The notes under the pieces: model-generated
Told to the model about the DNA's origin: nothing
Databases searched by the model: none
What the model saw: only the letters and a program-made list of their open reading frames with translations
Shown: one piece after another, positions 7,382 to 7,424 of the stretch
Layout of the letters: the number at the start of each line of letters is the position of its first letter
Numbering within the stretch: the stretch's first letter is position 1
From: Yoonia sp.
Lineage (GTDB): Bacteria > Pseudomonadota > Alphaproteobacteria > Rhodobacterales > Rhodobacteraceae
DNA: 7,424 nt
Assembly: GCA_020627605.1 (NCBI GenBank)
Contig: JAHDGO010000095.1
Coordinates: 1 to 7,424 of the forward strand
Direction: 5' to 3'
Made by a program: the position numbers and the translations under genes

Positions 7382-7424
7382 TGGAGCGGGTAACGGGAAT
7401 CGAACCCGTAACTGAAGCTTGGGA
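7382..7424 (-). tRNA. tRNA-Gly (anticodon CCC), 3' part, cut by the window edge
   Basis: Read on the minus strand, the last 43 bases give the 3' half of a tRNA. They hold bases U33 to A38 of the anticodon loop with anticodon CCC (7421-7423) and the 3' strand of the anticodon stem, GCTTC (7414-7418). A 4-base variable loop (7410-7413) follows. The T arm is ACGGG-TTCGATT-CCCGT (7393-7409). The acceptor strand is TACCCGC (7386-7392), then discriminator T and an encoded CCA (7382-7384). The T discriminator and CCC anticodon fit glycine. The 5' half with the D arm is outside the window. The gene converges on the A24-like gene with 16 bases between them, and no clear terminator is seen for either. 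Confidence 0.88.

Noticed and set aside
6900..7415. A 171-codon + strand frame overlapping the A24-like gene and running into the tRNA
   Set aside because: It is the +1 shadow of the A24-like gene, runs antisense through the tRNA, is rich in Arg, Ala and Gly, and has no recognisable motif.
7366..7424. Integration site or mobile element at the tRNA
   Set aside because: tRNA 3' ends are common integration sites, but no integrase, att duplication or foreign gene is visible in the window.

Overview
The window is GC-rich chromosomal DNA. It looks like an alphaproteobacterium of the Rhodobacteraceae (Roseobacter group). The reasons are the zwf-pgl-pgi cluster, the aerobic-type cobK fragment, the style of the HNH and short A24-like proteins, and the overall protein sequence character. 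The genus cannot be fixed from sequence reading alone. All protein genes are on the + strand. The only minus-strand feature is a tRNA cut off by the right edge. No mobile element, CRISPR array or phage gene is visible, and no gene-free stretch exceeds 300 bases. The longest is 1413-1552.

Layout. (1) 2-1412: the end of a cobalamin gene (cobK), a HhH-GPD DNA-3-methyladenine glycosylase and an alpha/beta-hydrolase carboxylesterase. They are joined by two ATGA stop/start overlaps and so are probably one translationally coupled operon. (2) 1413-1552: an AT-rich gap with three inverted repeats, a CtrA-like half-site and an ATG-TAG start-stop behind a plausible Shine-Dalgarno. It leads into a membrane-anchored GGDEF-like protein (1553-2305) whose catalytic motif reads DGATV. 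(3) 2306-3004: a good sigma-70-type promoter, then a conserved HNH-nuclease family gene. (4) 3050-6857: a perfect 16-bp palindrome with a central CG, like a LacI-family operator, sits 21 bases before zwf. Then come zwf, pgl and pgi. Zwf and Pgl turn glucose-6-phosphate into 6-phosphogluconate for the Entner-Doudoroff and pentose phosphate routes. Pgi interconverts glucose-6-phosphate and fructose-6-phosphate and can feed fructose-derived or recycled hexose into the same route. (5) 6907-7365: a small membrane protein related to A24 prepilin peptidases (TadV/CpaA type) that lacks the catalytic aspartates. It is convergent with the 3' half of a tRNA-Gly(CCC).

Most of the window is ordinary housekeeping DNA. 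I did not find a convincing new multi-gene system. The items most worth checking are the two proteins that keep a family fold but have lost the family's catalytic residues, the dyad-rich gap at 1413-1552, and the probable operator before zwf.
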